Shown piece by piece: positions 6,045 through 12,558 of a stretch of DNA of 19,091 nucleotides. Made by a program: the position numbers and the translations under genes. The stretch covers positions 1-19,091 of the forward strand of contig CAZLNV010000017.1 of NCBI GenBank assembly GCA_964561095.1, read 5' to 3'. Numbering within the stretch: the stretch's first letter is position 1; the number at the start of each line of letters is the position of its first letter. The notes beneath the pieces were generated by a model, which did not search any database, was not told where the DNA came from, and saw nothing but the letters and a program-made list of their open reading frames with translations. Origin of the DNA: CAZLNV01 sp964561095 (GTDB lineage: Bacteria > Bacillota_I > Bacilli_A > RF39 > UBA660).

Positions 6045-8168
6045 ATGAAAAACAAAATTATAGAAATATTAAAAGCAAGTGATAGAAGTATGGATGGGAT
6101 AAGCATAATGAATCTAATTAAAAATGAGTATACTCCTTTAGAGTTGGAAACTTTACTTAGTGAACTAGATTCACTATGCAAAGATGGTACACTTTATCAA
6201 AGAAAAGACAATAATTATATGCTGTTTGAAAGAAGTAACTTATTAAAAGGAGAACTTCAAGTTACTTCAAGTGGCAGTGGTTTTGTATTATTAGAAGGAG
6301 CAGACCTGTATATACCAATTAAAAATTTAAATGGTGCAAATGATAAGGATATAGTTATTGCAGAAGTTACAAAAAATAAAGGAGTTAGAAAAGAAGGAAG
6401 AATACTTCGAGTATTACAAAGAAGTTTTGGGTCTTCTTTGGCTGAGGTAACCCTTAACAATGGAAAACTTTGTTTAAATTTATTAGATAAAGAAATAAAT
6501 AATAAATATGAACTTATAATAGAAGAAAATAGTTTAAATTTGGTAGAGGGATTAATAGTAAAGATTGAAATAGTAAAAGAAATATCAAAAAACAAGTTTG
6601 TTGTTAGAGTGGTAAGCGTACTAGGACATAAAAATAGTCCTGATATTGATACATTGAAAGTATGTAGTGAATTTGATATAGAAACAGAATTCAATCAAGA
6701 AGTGAAGGAAGAAGTAAAAAAGATTCCTAATGAAATAGATAAGCAAGAATTACAAAACAGATTAGATTTAAGAGATAAAATGATATTTACAATTGATGGG
6801 GCTGATACAAAAGATATAGATGATGCGATAAGTGTAACAATGTTGGATAATGGTAATTATGAATTAGGTGTCCACATCGCTGATGTATCATTTTATGTAA
6901 AAGAAGGTTCCAAATTAAAAAAGACTGCATTTAGAAGAGGAAACTCTGTATATTTAGCAGACAGAGTTATCCCAATGTTACCAGTTGAACTTTCAAATGG
7001 AATATGCTCATTAAATGAACATTCAGATAGATTTACATTTTCTTGTATTATGGAAATTGACGCTAAAGGAAGTACTGTAAAATCTAATATATGTAAATCA
7101 GTAATAAATTCAAAAAAGAAAATGACTTATGAAAATGTTAATAGAATATTTGCCGGAGAAAATGTCGAAGGATATCAAGAATTTAAAGATACTTTGTTTC
7201 TGATGAAAGATTTATATGAAATATTAGATAAAGATAAAATAAGACGTGGTAAATTAGATTTTATTTCAGATGAGATAAAACTAATAGTTGATGAAAATGG
7301 TAAAGTTATAGAAGTTAAAAAATATGAGACAGGTATAGGCCAAAGATTAATTGAAAATTTTATGATTGCTGCAAACGAAGCAGTTGGTACAACTATCTAT
7401 AATATGGATCTGCCTTTTATATATCGTGTACATGACATACCTAGTTCAGAGAAACTAAAAGAATTTATTAACTTTGTTTCTTTGCTTGGGCATAAAATAA
7501 TAGGCAAGCATAATTTTGAAGGAATAAAGCCAAAAGAATTGCAAGATGTTTTGCATCAATTAGAAAAATTTAAAGAATATAAATTCTTAAACAAGAAGTT
7601 ACTTAGATGTATGAAAAAAGCAGAATACTCATCAACGAATATTGGCCACTTTGGATTAGCCTTGGAAAATTATACCCATTTTACGTCTCCGATTAGAAGA
7701 TATAGTGATTTAATCGCGCACTTTTTCTTGAATGAGTATTTGGTAAATAATAATTATTCAAAAGAATTTATTAATACTTGGAATAACGCTTTACCATTTA
7801 TCTGTGAACATATTTCTAAAACAGAAATTGATGCTGAAGATTGTGAATATGAAGTAAATGATATGAAAATAGCCGAATATATGGAAGGCCATATTGGAGA
7901 AATATATGAAGGAAATATAGATGGATGCTTATCAAAAGGATTTTTTGTGGAAACTGATAACCTTATTAGTGGTTTAGTATCTTTAGAAACATTACCTAAG
8001 TTTTATACTTATAGTGAAGAATTAAATGCATATTTGGATAAGAAGAAAAGAGTGTGTTTTAAAATAGGAGACCGAGTAAAAGTCAAATGCATTGGGGCTT
8101 CTAAAGAAAAGAGACAGGTTGACTTCACTATTTATGAAGGAGAAGATGAAAATGGAAATACTAAATAG
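6045..8168 (+). CDS. rnr: Ribonuclease R
   Basis: 707 residues, typical of bacterial RNase R. N-terminal winged-helix (1-65), cold-shock/OB domains (about 66-225), catalytic RNB domain (about 238-570) and C-terminal S1 domain (about 615-702). Catalytic acidic cluster: DGADTKDIDD at 251-260. The RNB end carries HFGLALENYTHFTSPIRRYS, nearly identical to the family block. The enzyme degrades structured RNA 3' to 5' in the cytosol and, with SmpB-tmRNA, removes the mRNAs of stalled ribosomes. AGAGGT lies six bases before the ATG. smpB starts inside the last 17 bases, so the two are translationally coupled, as expected from their shared job. All key residues appear intact. Confidence 0.97.
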   Translation: MKNKIIEILKASDRSMDGISIMNLIKNEYTPLELETLLSELDSLCKDGTLYQRKDNNYMLFERSNLLKGELQVTSSGSGFVLLEGADLYIPIKNLNGANDKDIVIAEVTKNKGVRKEGRILRVLQRSFGSSLAEVTLNNGKLCLNLLDKEINNKYELIIEENSLNLVEGLIVKIEIVKEISKNKFVVRVVSVLGHKNSPDIDTLKVCSEFDIETEFNQEVKEEVKKIPNEIDKQELQNRLDLRDKMIFTIDGADTKDIDDAISVTMLDNGNYELGVHIADVSFYVKEGSKLKKTAFRRGNSVYLADRVIPMLPVELSNGICSLNEHSDRFTFSCIMEIDAKGSTVKSNICKSVINSKKKMTYENVNRIFAGENVEGYQEFKDTLFLMKDLYEILDKDKIRRGKLDFISDEIKLIVDENGKVIEVKKYETGIGQRLIENFMIAANEAVGTTIYNMDLPFIYRVHDIPSSEKLKEFINFVSLLGHKIIGKHNFEGIKPKELQDVLHQLEKFKEYKFLNKKLLRCMKKAEYSSTNIGHFGLALENYTHFTSPIRRYSDLIAHFFLNEYLVNNNYSKEFINTWNNALPFICEHISKTEIDAEDCEYEVNDMKIAEYMEGHIGEIYEGNIDGCLSKGFFVETDNLISGLVSLETLPKFYTYSEELNAYLDKKKRVCFKIGDRVKVKCIGASKEKRQVDFTIYEGEDENGNTK

Positions 8169-8571
8169 AAAGGCTAAATTTAATTATTTTATAGAATCTG
8201 AAATAGAATGTGGGATTGAACTTAATGGGACTGAAGTAAAAAGTATTAGAGAGGGTTCGGCCAATATTAATGAAAGCTATGCTAGAATAAAAAATAGTGA
8301 GATATATTTAATAAACATGTTTATATCAAAATATAAAGAAGGAAATACCTTTAATCATGAAGAAACTAGAGAAAGAAAATTATTACTTCATAAAAATGAA
8401 ATAAAAAAGATAAGTAAAGAAGTAGAATTACAAAAATTAACTTTAATACCTTTAAAGCTGTACTTTGTAAGAGGCAAGGCTAAAATCCTTTTAGGAGTAT
8501 GCAAAGGCAAAAAACTTTATGATAAAAGAGAAGCTATAAAACAAAGAGATTTGCAGAGAAAAGGAATATAA
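8152..8571 (+). CDS. smpB: SsrA-binding protein SmpB
   Basis: 139 residues. The OB-fold core is clear: NRKAKFNYFIES at the start, ELNGTEVKSIREG (24-36), then HEETRERKLLLHKNEI and KGKKLYDKRE. SmpB binds the tRNA-like part of tmRNA and carries it into stalled ribosomes. ATG 8152 is chosen because AAGGAGA (8137-8143) lies eight bases upstream; the in-frame ATG at 8146 would be too close. It overlaps rnr by 17 nt. The C-terminal tail ends at KQRDLQRKGI, about eight or more residues earlier than E. coli SmpB and more than ten short of B. subtilis by my recollection; this tail normally enters the empty mRNA channel. The partner tmRNA gene lies 3 kb away on the other strand. Confidence 0.95.
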   Translation: MEILNRKAKFNYFIESEIECGIELNGTEVKSIREGSANINESYARIKNSEIYLINMFISKYKEGNTFNHEETRERKLLLHKNEIKKISKEVELQKLTLIPLKLYFVRGKAKILLGVCKGKKLYDKREAIKQRDLQRKGI

Positions 8572-8576
8572 AAGTG

Positions 8577-8604
8577 TTGAAAAAAATATTTATTATTTTA
8601 TAAT
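8577..8604 (+). promoter_or_regulatory. Promoter of the dCMP deaminase gene, with an overlapping inverted repeat
   Basis: TTGAAA (8577-8582), 16-bp spacer, TATAAT (8599-8604). A perfect 10-bp inverted repeat (8587-8596 with 8600-8609, three-base gap) overlaps the -10 box. It consists only of A and T, so it may be chance, but it is placed where a repressor would act. Confidence 0.55.
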
Positions 8605-8624
8605 AAATAATAAATGGAGGATTT

Positions 8625-9626
8625 ATGGATTTTATATTGAAAAGTAAGGGCGTGTTTGAACTAACAAAAAAAGAAGTATTGGGTGTATACTATGCGAACA
8701 AAAAAGAATGGGATGATAAAGTAATTGTTAGTTACTTTGAGAGCAAAGAAAGTGGAATAGTAATAAAAACCATATTGGAAGATCATAATAACACTGATAA
8801 TTTGTATATAACATTTAGTGATGATTCAGCTACTGATAGGGAATTCTATGAGGCAATAATTTTAGGAATAAATATGGAATTAAATGAAAGCCGAAATAAA
8901 CTTATAAGAAGAACTGAAAATAAAAACTTAAAAGTTCAACTCAATTATAAAAAATATATGGATGACAATAGGCTTGAGGAAGCATTTAAAAAAAATATTG
9001 ACCCTAATGAACTCGGTTATGAAATACCAGAATATTGGTATTTGATTCCGGGTTATGCTTCCGAGTACCAGCAAAAAATGATATTAACAGAGGCTGAAGA
9101 ACTAAAAATACGTACTAGTAATATAAGATTGTATGAGCAAAATAGAGATGACTATATAAATTGGGATGAGTATTTTTTGGCTTCTGCAATACTTACTTCA
9201 ATGAGAAGTAAAGACCCTTCAACTCAGGTAGGGTGTTGTATCGTAAATGATAGTAATATTAAATTGTCAGAAGGATATAACGGAGCCCCTGCAGGCTGGG
9301 AAGATAGCAAATTTCCTTGGGCTAGAGAAGGTGAAAATAACGAGACAAAATATCCGTATGTAGTGCATTCTGAAGCAAATGCAATAACTCATTGTATTGG
9401 ACAAGGTATTAATTTAAACTCTTCTAGGATATATGTTAGTTTATTTCCTTGTAGTAAATGTGCATTATTGATTGTACAAAGTGGAATAAAGGAAGTTATA
9501 TATTTATCAGACAAATATAATGAAACAGAAGACAACATTGCTGCTAAAAGAATATTTGATACATGTGGTATTAATTATAGACAATTAGTACCCGATAAAG
9601 AGTTGACATTAAAATTAAAATTGTAA
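8625..9626 (+). CDS. dCMP deaminase with an extra N-terminal domain
   Basis: 333 residues, about twice the usual length. Residues about 178-325 are a zinc deaminase of the dCMP type: WDEYFLASAIL, SKDPSTQVG (195-203), GYNGAPAGWED (217-227), PW-R, TKYPYVVHSEANAI with zinc ligand His248 and catalytic Glu250, and PCSKC with Cys276 and Cys279. This set closely follows human DCTD and phage T4 dCMP deaminase, so the reaction is dCMP to dUMP, feeding dTMP synthesis. The first 170 residues are soluble, mixed alpha/beta and charged, and I do not recognise them; NTDNLYITFSDDSATDREFY may be a core part. They could be regulatory or a second enzymatic domain. GGAGG (8616-8620) lies four bases before the ATG. 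The gene has its own promoter and terminator between smpB and the glycosyltransferase gene. Confidence 0.88.
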   Translation: MDFILKSKGVFELTKKEVLGVYYANKKEWDDKVIVSYFESKESGIVIKTILEDHNNTDNLYITFSDDSATDREFYEAIILGINMELNESRNKLIRRTENKNLKVQLNYKKYMDDNRLEEAFKKNIDPNELGYEIPEYWYLIPGYASEYQQKMILTEAEELKIRTSNIRLYEQNRDDYINWDEYFLASAILTSMRSKDPSTQVGCCIVNDSNIKLSEGYNGAPAGWEDSKFPWAREGENNETKYPYVVHSEANAITHCIGQGINLNSSRIYVSLFPCSKCALLIVQSGIKEVIYLSDKYNETEDNIAAKRIFDTCGINYRQLVPDKELTLKLKL

Positions 9627-9651
9627 GATATATGTAAAGTATATCTTTTTT
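9625..9651 (+). terminator. Intrinsic terminator of the deaminase gene
   Basis: AAGATATA (9625-9632) pairs with TATATCTT (9640-9647) over a seven-base loop, followed by T to 9651. The stem starts within the TAA stop codon (9624-9626). Confidence 0.8.
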
Positions 9652-9662
9652 ATATTAATAAA

Positions 9663-9671
9663 TGGTATAAT
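9663..9671 (+). promoter_or_regulatory. Extended -10 promoter of the glycosyltransferase gene
   Basis: TGG-TATAAT, with TATAAT at 9666-9671, right after the preceding terminator. A second TATAAT occurs at 9679-9684. No convincing -35 box. Confidence 0.45.
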
Positions 9672-9700
9672 ATTTTTATATAATGTAGAAAGAGATTATT

Positions 9701-10834
9701 ATGAAAAAAATTTTAATAACATATGCAAACTATGGAAATGGGCATAAAAAGATTGCTGAATATATTAGTAATTATATAAATAGTGAAAATGAATATGAAA
9801 TAAAAATGGTGGATATATTGGATTATACAGGTAAGTTGTGTAACTTTTCTGTTAAAATTCATAATTATATATATAAGCACCATTTTGAGCATTTGTTTTC
9901 ATTTTTATATGAAGGAGCAAATAATAAAATAATCGGAGGATTATACAATATCTTATTTAAAAGAATTATATATAATAAAAAGCTTAAAAAGACATTTCTA
10001 GAATTTAGTCCTGATTTAGTTATATCTTCACATTTTTTTGGCAGCAATATTGCACATAATTTAAACTCTAAAAATTTACTAAATGCTAAAATAATGACAA
10101 TTATCACAGACTATAAACTGCACAGGTTTTGGATAGCTAATAAAGATTCGGAAGAGATGTTTATTGTTGCCAATGAACTTGTAAAAAAAGAATTAATCAA
10201 ACATAAAATTCAACCATCTAAAATTTTTCCGTTTGGTTTACCTTTCGATATAACTTTACTCAATAATATATCATCTCTAGAACAAATATATAGAAAATAT
10301 AATATAGATAAAAATAAAAAAATAATATTGTTTTTTGGTGGAGGTGGGAATGGTAGCTCTGCTTATATAAAATATTACAAAGAATTATTGAAATTAGGTT
10401 TAAAGGATATAGAAATTATTTTTGTGAGTGGAAAAAGTAAGCAAGCTGAATATGAAGCATTAAAATATAAAAGGAAATATAATGCAAGTAATGTACACGT
10501 GTTAGGCTTTATTAATAATGTATATGAGCTAATGAGTATATCATCTTTGGTAATATCTAAACCGGGAGGCGCAACTGTAACGGAATGTCTAGAAACAGAA
10601 AATGTAATGCTATTGCTTCCAGGAATGGGAGGGCAAGAGAAGTATAATGCAAAATTTGTTTGCAAAAATAATTATGGAGTTTCTGTGAGGTTCCTATTTA
10701 CTTTTAAAAGAAATGTATTAAAACTAGTAAATAACCCTAAAGAATTTGAAAAATATAAGAATAGTTATAAGAAGCATGACAAAAATAAATCACTAGAAAA
10801 AATAAATAAATTAATAAAAGAAATACTAAAATAA
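9701..10834 (+). CDS. Diacylglycerol glucosyltransferase-like enzyme (UgtP/MGDG synthase family)
   Basis: 377 residues, GT-B fold, GT28 family. The N-terminal lobe has the acceptor loop ANYGNGHKKIA (9-19) and TDYKLHRFW in the position of the TDYxxHxxW motif of MGDG synthase/UgtP proteins. The C-terminal lobe holds the nucleotide-sugar site: FFGGGGNGSS (about 211-220), SKPGGATVTECLE (about 285-297) and a GGQ loop. Such enzymes transfer glucose or galactose from the UDP-sugar to diacylglycerol at the inner face of the membrane, making glycolipids that may anchor lipoteichoic acid. MurG shares the fold, but the TDY-H-W motif favours UgtP-like. Sugar and number of transfers cannot be read from sequence. 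The ribosome site is weak (AAAGAGA). A bidirectional terminator follows directly. Confidence 0.87.
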   Translation: MKKILITYANYGNGHKKIAEYISNYINSENEYEIKMVDILDYTGKLCNFSVKIHNYIYKHHFEHLFSFLYEGANNKIIGGLYNILFKRIIYNKKLKKTFLEFSPDLVISSHFFGSNIAHNLNSKNLLNAKIMTIITDYKLHRFWIANKDSEEMFIVANELVKKELIKHKIQPSKIFPFGLPFDITLLNNISSLEQIYRKYNIDKNKKIILFFGGGGNGSSAYIKYYKELLKLGLKDIEIIFVSGKSKQAEYEALKYKRKYNASNVHVLGFINNVYELMSISSLVISKPGGATVTECLETENVMLLLPGMGGQEKYNAKFVCKNNYGVSVRFLFTFKRNVLKLVNNPKEFEKYKNSYKKHDKNKSLEKINKLIKEILK

Positions 10835-10864
10835 AAAAACACATGATTTATTCATGTGTTTTTT
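10834..10864. terminator. Bidirectional terminator between convergent genes
   Basis: A perfect 13-bp stem (10834-10846 with 10852-10864) has A-runs on one side and T-runs on the other, so it ends transcription both ways. It begins at the last base of the glycosyltransferase stop codon. The stop of the convergent minus-strand gene (10848-10850) lies in its loop. Confidence 0.9.
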
Positions 10865-11237
10865 CAGAATGTTCAAGAACTCTTCTATTTGTTATTTCTT
10901 TGAATAGATCATACTCAACATCATTTTCATTTTTTGTTTTTTCAATCATAGAAGATTTTAACAATTTACTATATGCTTTCATTTGACCAATCTCGTCTGT
11001 AATAAAATCAAAAGCATCAATATCAAAAACGATTTCAATACCATCTTCACTTGTAAATATTACATATTTTGAATTAAAAGCATAACTAACTTTATCAAAA
11101 GATGTTCCAATATATTCTCTTTTTTTATTTGTAATATCTTCTACGTAAATTGCAACGTGATCATTTCCATCAGCAGTAAAAAAATGTTCAACAACTTTTA
11201 TGTTATTTCCTATTTTTGTTTTAATAGTCTTTGCCAT
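10848..11237 (-). CDS. Unknown beta-rich small cytoplasmic protein
   Basis: 129 residues with no signal peptide or membrane helix. The first 85 residues alternate hydrophobic and polar residues as in a beta-sheet fold (VAIYVEDITNKKREYIG, KYVIFTSEDGIEIVFDID); the rest is charged and helical. I do not recognise a family. AGAGGTAGG precedes the ATG on the minus strand. It has a full-consensus promoter embedded in the tmRNA terminator, so it should be well expressed, and its last codons form one arm of the shared terminator. Read-through from ssrA is also possible. Confidence 0.75.
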   Translation of the reverse strand: MAKTIKTKIGNNIKVVEHFFTADGNDHVAIYVEDITNKKREYIGTSFDKVSYAFNSKYVIFTSEDGIEIVFDIDAFDFITDEIGQMKAYSKLLKSSMIEKTKNENDVEYDLFKEITNRRVLEHSEKTHE

Positions 11238-11272
11238 ATGAAACCTACCTCTTTTCTTTAATTTTATGGTTT

Positions 11273-11301
11273 ATTATACAAAAAATAATTCTTGCTGTCA
11301 A
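11273..11301 (-). promoter_or_regulatory. Full-consensus sigma-A promoter inside the tmRNA terminator
   Basis: On the minus strand TTGACA (11301-11296), a 17-bp spacer and TATAAT (11278-11273). Both hexamers and the spacing are perfect. The -35 box lies in the loop and arm of the ssrA terminator hairpin, and the spacer contains its other arm and T-tract. Confidence 0.85.
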
Positions 11302-11309
11302 GAATTATT
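11280..11309 (-). terminator. ssrA: Intrinsic terminator of ssrA
   Basis: Minus-strand AATAATTCTTG (11309-11299) pairs with CAAGAATTATT (11294-11284) over the loop ACAG, followed by T to 11280. It starts 13 bases after the tmRNA CCA end. Confidence 0.88.
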
Positions 11310-11321
11310 AACAAACCTTTT

Positions 11322-11677
11322 TGGTGGAGCTGACGAGTATTGAGCTCGTGTCCAAAATATTAACCAAAAAAACATCTACAAGTTTAGATAGTTTTTAATT
11401 TAAATAATTAGTAAGGATTACTATCTTTCCACTAATTATCATAGTTTAGTTAAATTCTTTATTTATCCTAAACAAATAAATAATATAGTTTGTTTTTATG
11501 AGTCCCAATTTCTACCCAACAAACAAAAGTAGAGTGGAACCACCTCTATATACCTAGTTTAGGCAAAAGCAGGTGAAAAATTATTTTGTTTTCCGATTAT
11601 TTCGGTTTTTACATTTTAAAGTGTGACCACTACTTGCATTTAATAAGTCAATCAAATTGTCGAATCAATTCAGCCCC
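11322..11677 (-). ncRNA. ssrA: tmRNA (SsrA)
   Basis: 356 nt on the minus strand. The 5' end GGGGCTGAATTGATTCGACA (from 11677) is the canonical tmRNA start, and GGGGCTG pairs with CAGCTCC near the 3' end to form the acceptor stem; the 3' end is a T-arm with a GAGCTC-AATAC type loop region, then A-CCA at 11325-11322, so CCA is encoded. A short reading frame in the middle supplies the tag, and the remainder is AT-rich sequence with room for the usual pseudoknots. The RNA is charged with Ala, binds SmpB and rescues ribosomes on broken mRNA. Length and both ends are typical of one-piece tmRNA. It has its own promoter and terminator. Fine pseudoknot borders were not drawn. Confidence 0.97.
11559..11594 (-). 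other. tmRNA tag-peptide frame
   Basis: The likely resume codon is GGA at 11594-11592, preceded by TAATC, close to the TAGTC before the resume codon of E. coli tmRNA. The frame reads G-K-Q-N-N-F-S-P-A-F-A and stops at TAA (11561-11559); with the Ala from charged tmRNA the tag would be AGKQNNFSPAFA. The final A-F-A resembles Mycoplasma tags rather than the usual L-A-A or V-A-A. The stop is certain; the exact resume codon is inferred. Confidence 0.75.
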
Positions 11678-11696
11678 ATATTAGTTAGTGTCTATA

Positions 11697-11725
11697 ATTA
11701 TATCACAATACATGCAGTTGTTCAA
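11697..11725 (-). promoter_or_regulatory. ssrA: ssrA promoter
   Basis: Minus-strand TTGAAC (11725-11720), 17-bp spacer ending in TGA, TATAAT (11702-11697). The start point would be near 11690, leaving a leader of about 13 nt for RNase P to remove. The -35 box is ten bases from the terminator of the preceding gene. Confidence 0.8.
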
Positions 11726-11734
11726 CCAAAAATT

Positions 11735-11760
11735 AAAAATGGTAATTAATTACCATTTTT
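11735..11760 (-). terminator. Terminator of the SatD-like gene
   Basis: A perfect 26-bp palindrome (13+13) centred at 11747/11748, with T-rich sequence after it on the minus strand. The gene's stop codon (11748-11746) lies at its centre, so the last codons encode the first arm. Confidence 0.75.
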
Positions 11761-12282
11761 CTCGTATTGCTTTTGTAAGACTTTACGATACTGTTCTTTA
11801 CTTGAATTAGTTAAAAAGTCAAGACAATATCCTCTAAAATATTTTCCTACGCCAAGTGCGTAGTCATTTGTTTCATAAAATCCATGAGCAATATGAAACT
11901 TAAAATTTATACTTAATTTTTCACAATAATAGTTAAATAGGTCCATTATTATTTCATTACTCAAAGTATTACGATAAATCGTAAAACCAAATGCGTCTCC
12001 TAATATAAAAGGTTCTGTTTTCATTCCAAATCCCTCGAAAGTAAGATTTGCCTCATAAGAATTAAAATCTTGTTCCATAACCAATATTTTAGAAGAATTA
12101 TTTTCTTCGATTATTTTAATGCTATTATAAATGCTAAGCATTAATTGTATCATTTTTTCTTGTGCAACTTGTCGCTCAGCACTTAACATTTTTTTTGATT
12201 CAACAATATCAAAGACAAACATATGATAAACACCATATAGTTGAGCATTTGCAATCAAATTATTGTATTCAGATGTTGACAT
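11746..12282 (-). CDS. SatD-like / nucleotidyl-cyclase-fold-like protein, unknown function
   Basis: 178 residues, soluble, no signal peptide. Motif order suggests a cyclase-homology or SatD-type fold: a first strand with FDIVESKKM (24-32; Asp25), then AERQVAQEKMIQL like the R-xxx-Q helix of SatD, a central EPFILGDAFGFTIY (90-103) with Asp96, and FKFHIAHGFYE (128-137) followed by YFRGYCLDFL (148-157). In class III cyclases comparable positions hold two metal-binding Asp residues and a GIHxG strand. The separation of the two Asp (71 residues) is longer than in true cyclases, and no substrate-specifying residues can be identified. Treat as a conserved hypothetical with this fold as a hypothesis. 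GGGAG lies before the ATG, and an extended -10 promoter lies upstream. Confidence 0.7.
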   Translation of the reverse strand: MSTSEYNNLIANAQLYGVYHMFVFDIVESKKMLSAERQVAQEKMIQLMLSIYNSIKIIEENNSSKILVMEQDFNSYEANLTFEGFGMKTEPFILGDAFGFTIYRNTLSNEIIMDLFNYYCEKLSINFKFHIAHGFYETNDYALGVGKYFRGYCLDFLTNSSKEQYRKVLQKQYEKNGN

Positions 12283-12302
12283 AATTACTCCCTAACAATT
12301 AT

Positions 12303-12311
12303 ATTATACCA
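12303..12311 (-). promoter_or_regulatory. Extended -10 promoter of the SatD-like gene
   Basis: Minus-strand TGG-TATAAT (TATAAT at 12308-12303), about 20 bases before the start codon. No -35 match. Confidence 0.5.
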
Positions 12312-12511
12312 TTAATATTTTATAAAAGTGGATTGAGTTAATATTTAATGGTCATGTTATGTCAGGAGTACAACAATTCCTAGGCAAAGCTGATAGTAAA
12401 TAATGACTTAAGACCCCCCCAAAAAAATTATATTATACTTTTGATATGCACAGCTAGAAAAATAGATTTTTTTAATTCGTTGTAAAGATTATTATTAGTT
12501 TAGTAATGAAC
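12312..12511. other. Non-coding spacer with a possible structured element and C7A7 run
   Basis: No gene is seen here. Between 12351 and 12407 an outer stem is possible (GTCAT...ATGAC with extra A-T pairs) enclosing AGGAGT (12364-12369) paired with ATTCCT (12376-12381). This part is less AT-rich than its surroundings. It is followed by seven C then seven A (12414-12427). TATAAT boxes on the minus strand (12432-12427, 12437-12432) could drive a transcript through it towards the SatD-like gene. No known RNA family was recognised. Confidence 0.3.
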
Positions 12512-12550
12512 ATATAAATATAAAGATCAACTTGTCATGAAAGTTGACCT
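12512..12550 (-). terminator. Terminator of the Cna-B-repeat gene
   Basis: Minus-strand AGGTCAACTT (12550-12541) pairs with AAGTTGATCT (12533-12524), with one G-T pair and a seven-base loop, followed by TTATATTTATA. The T-tract is interrupted, so it is a moderate terminator. Confidence 0.65.
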
Positions 12551-12558
12551 AATCTTAA

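Noticed and set aside
9701..10834. MurG (lipid II synthase)
   Set aside because: The fold and GG-rich sugar-nucleotide motifs are shared, but the TDYKLHRFW motif and the N-terminal domain fit the UgtP/MGDG synthase branch better.
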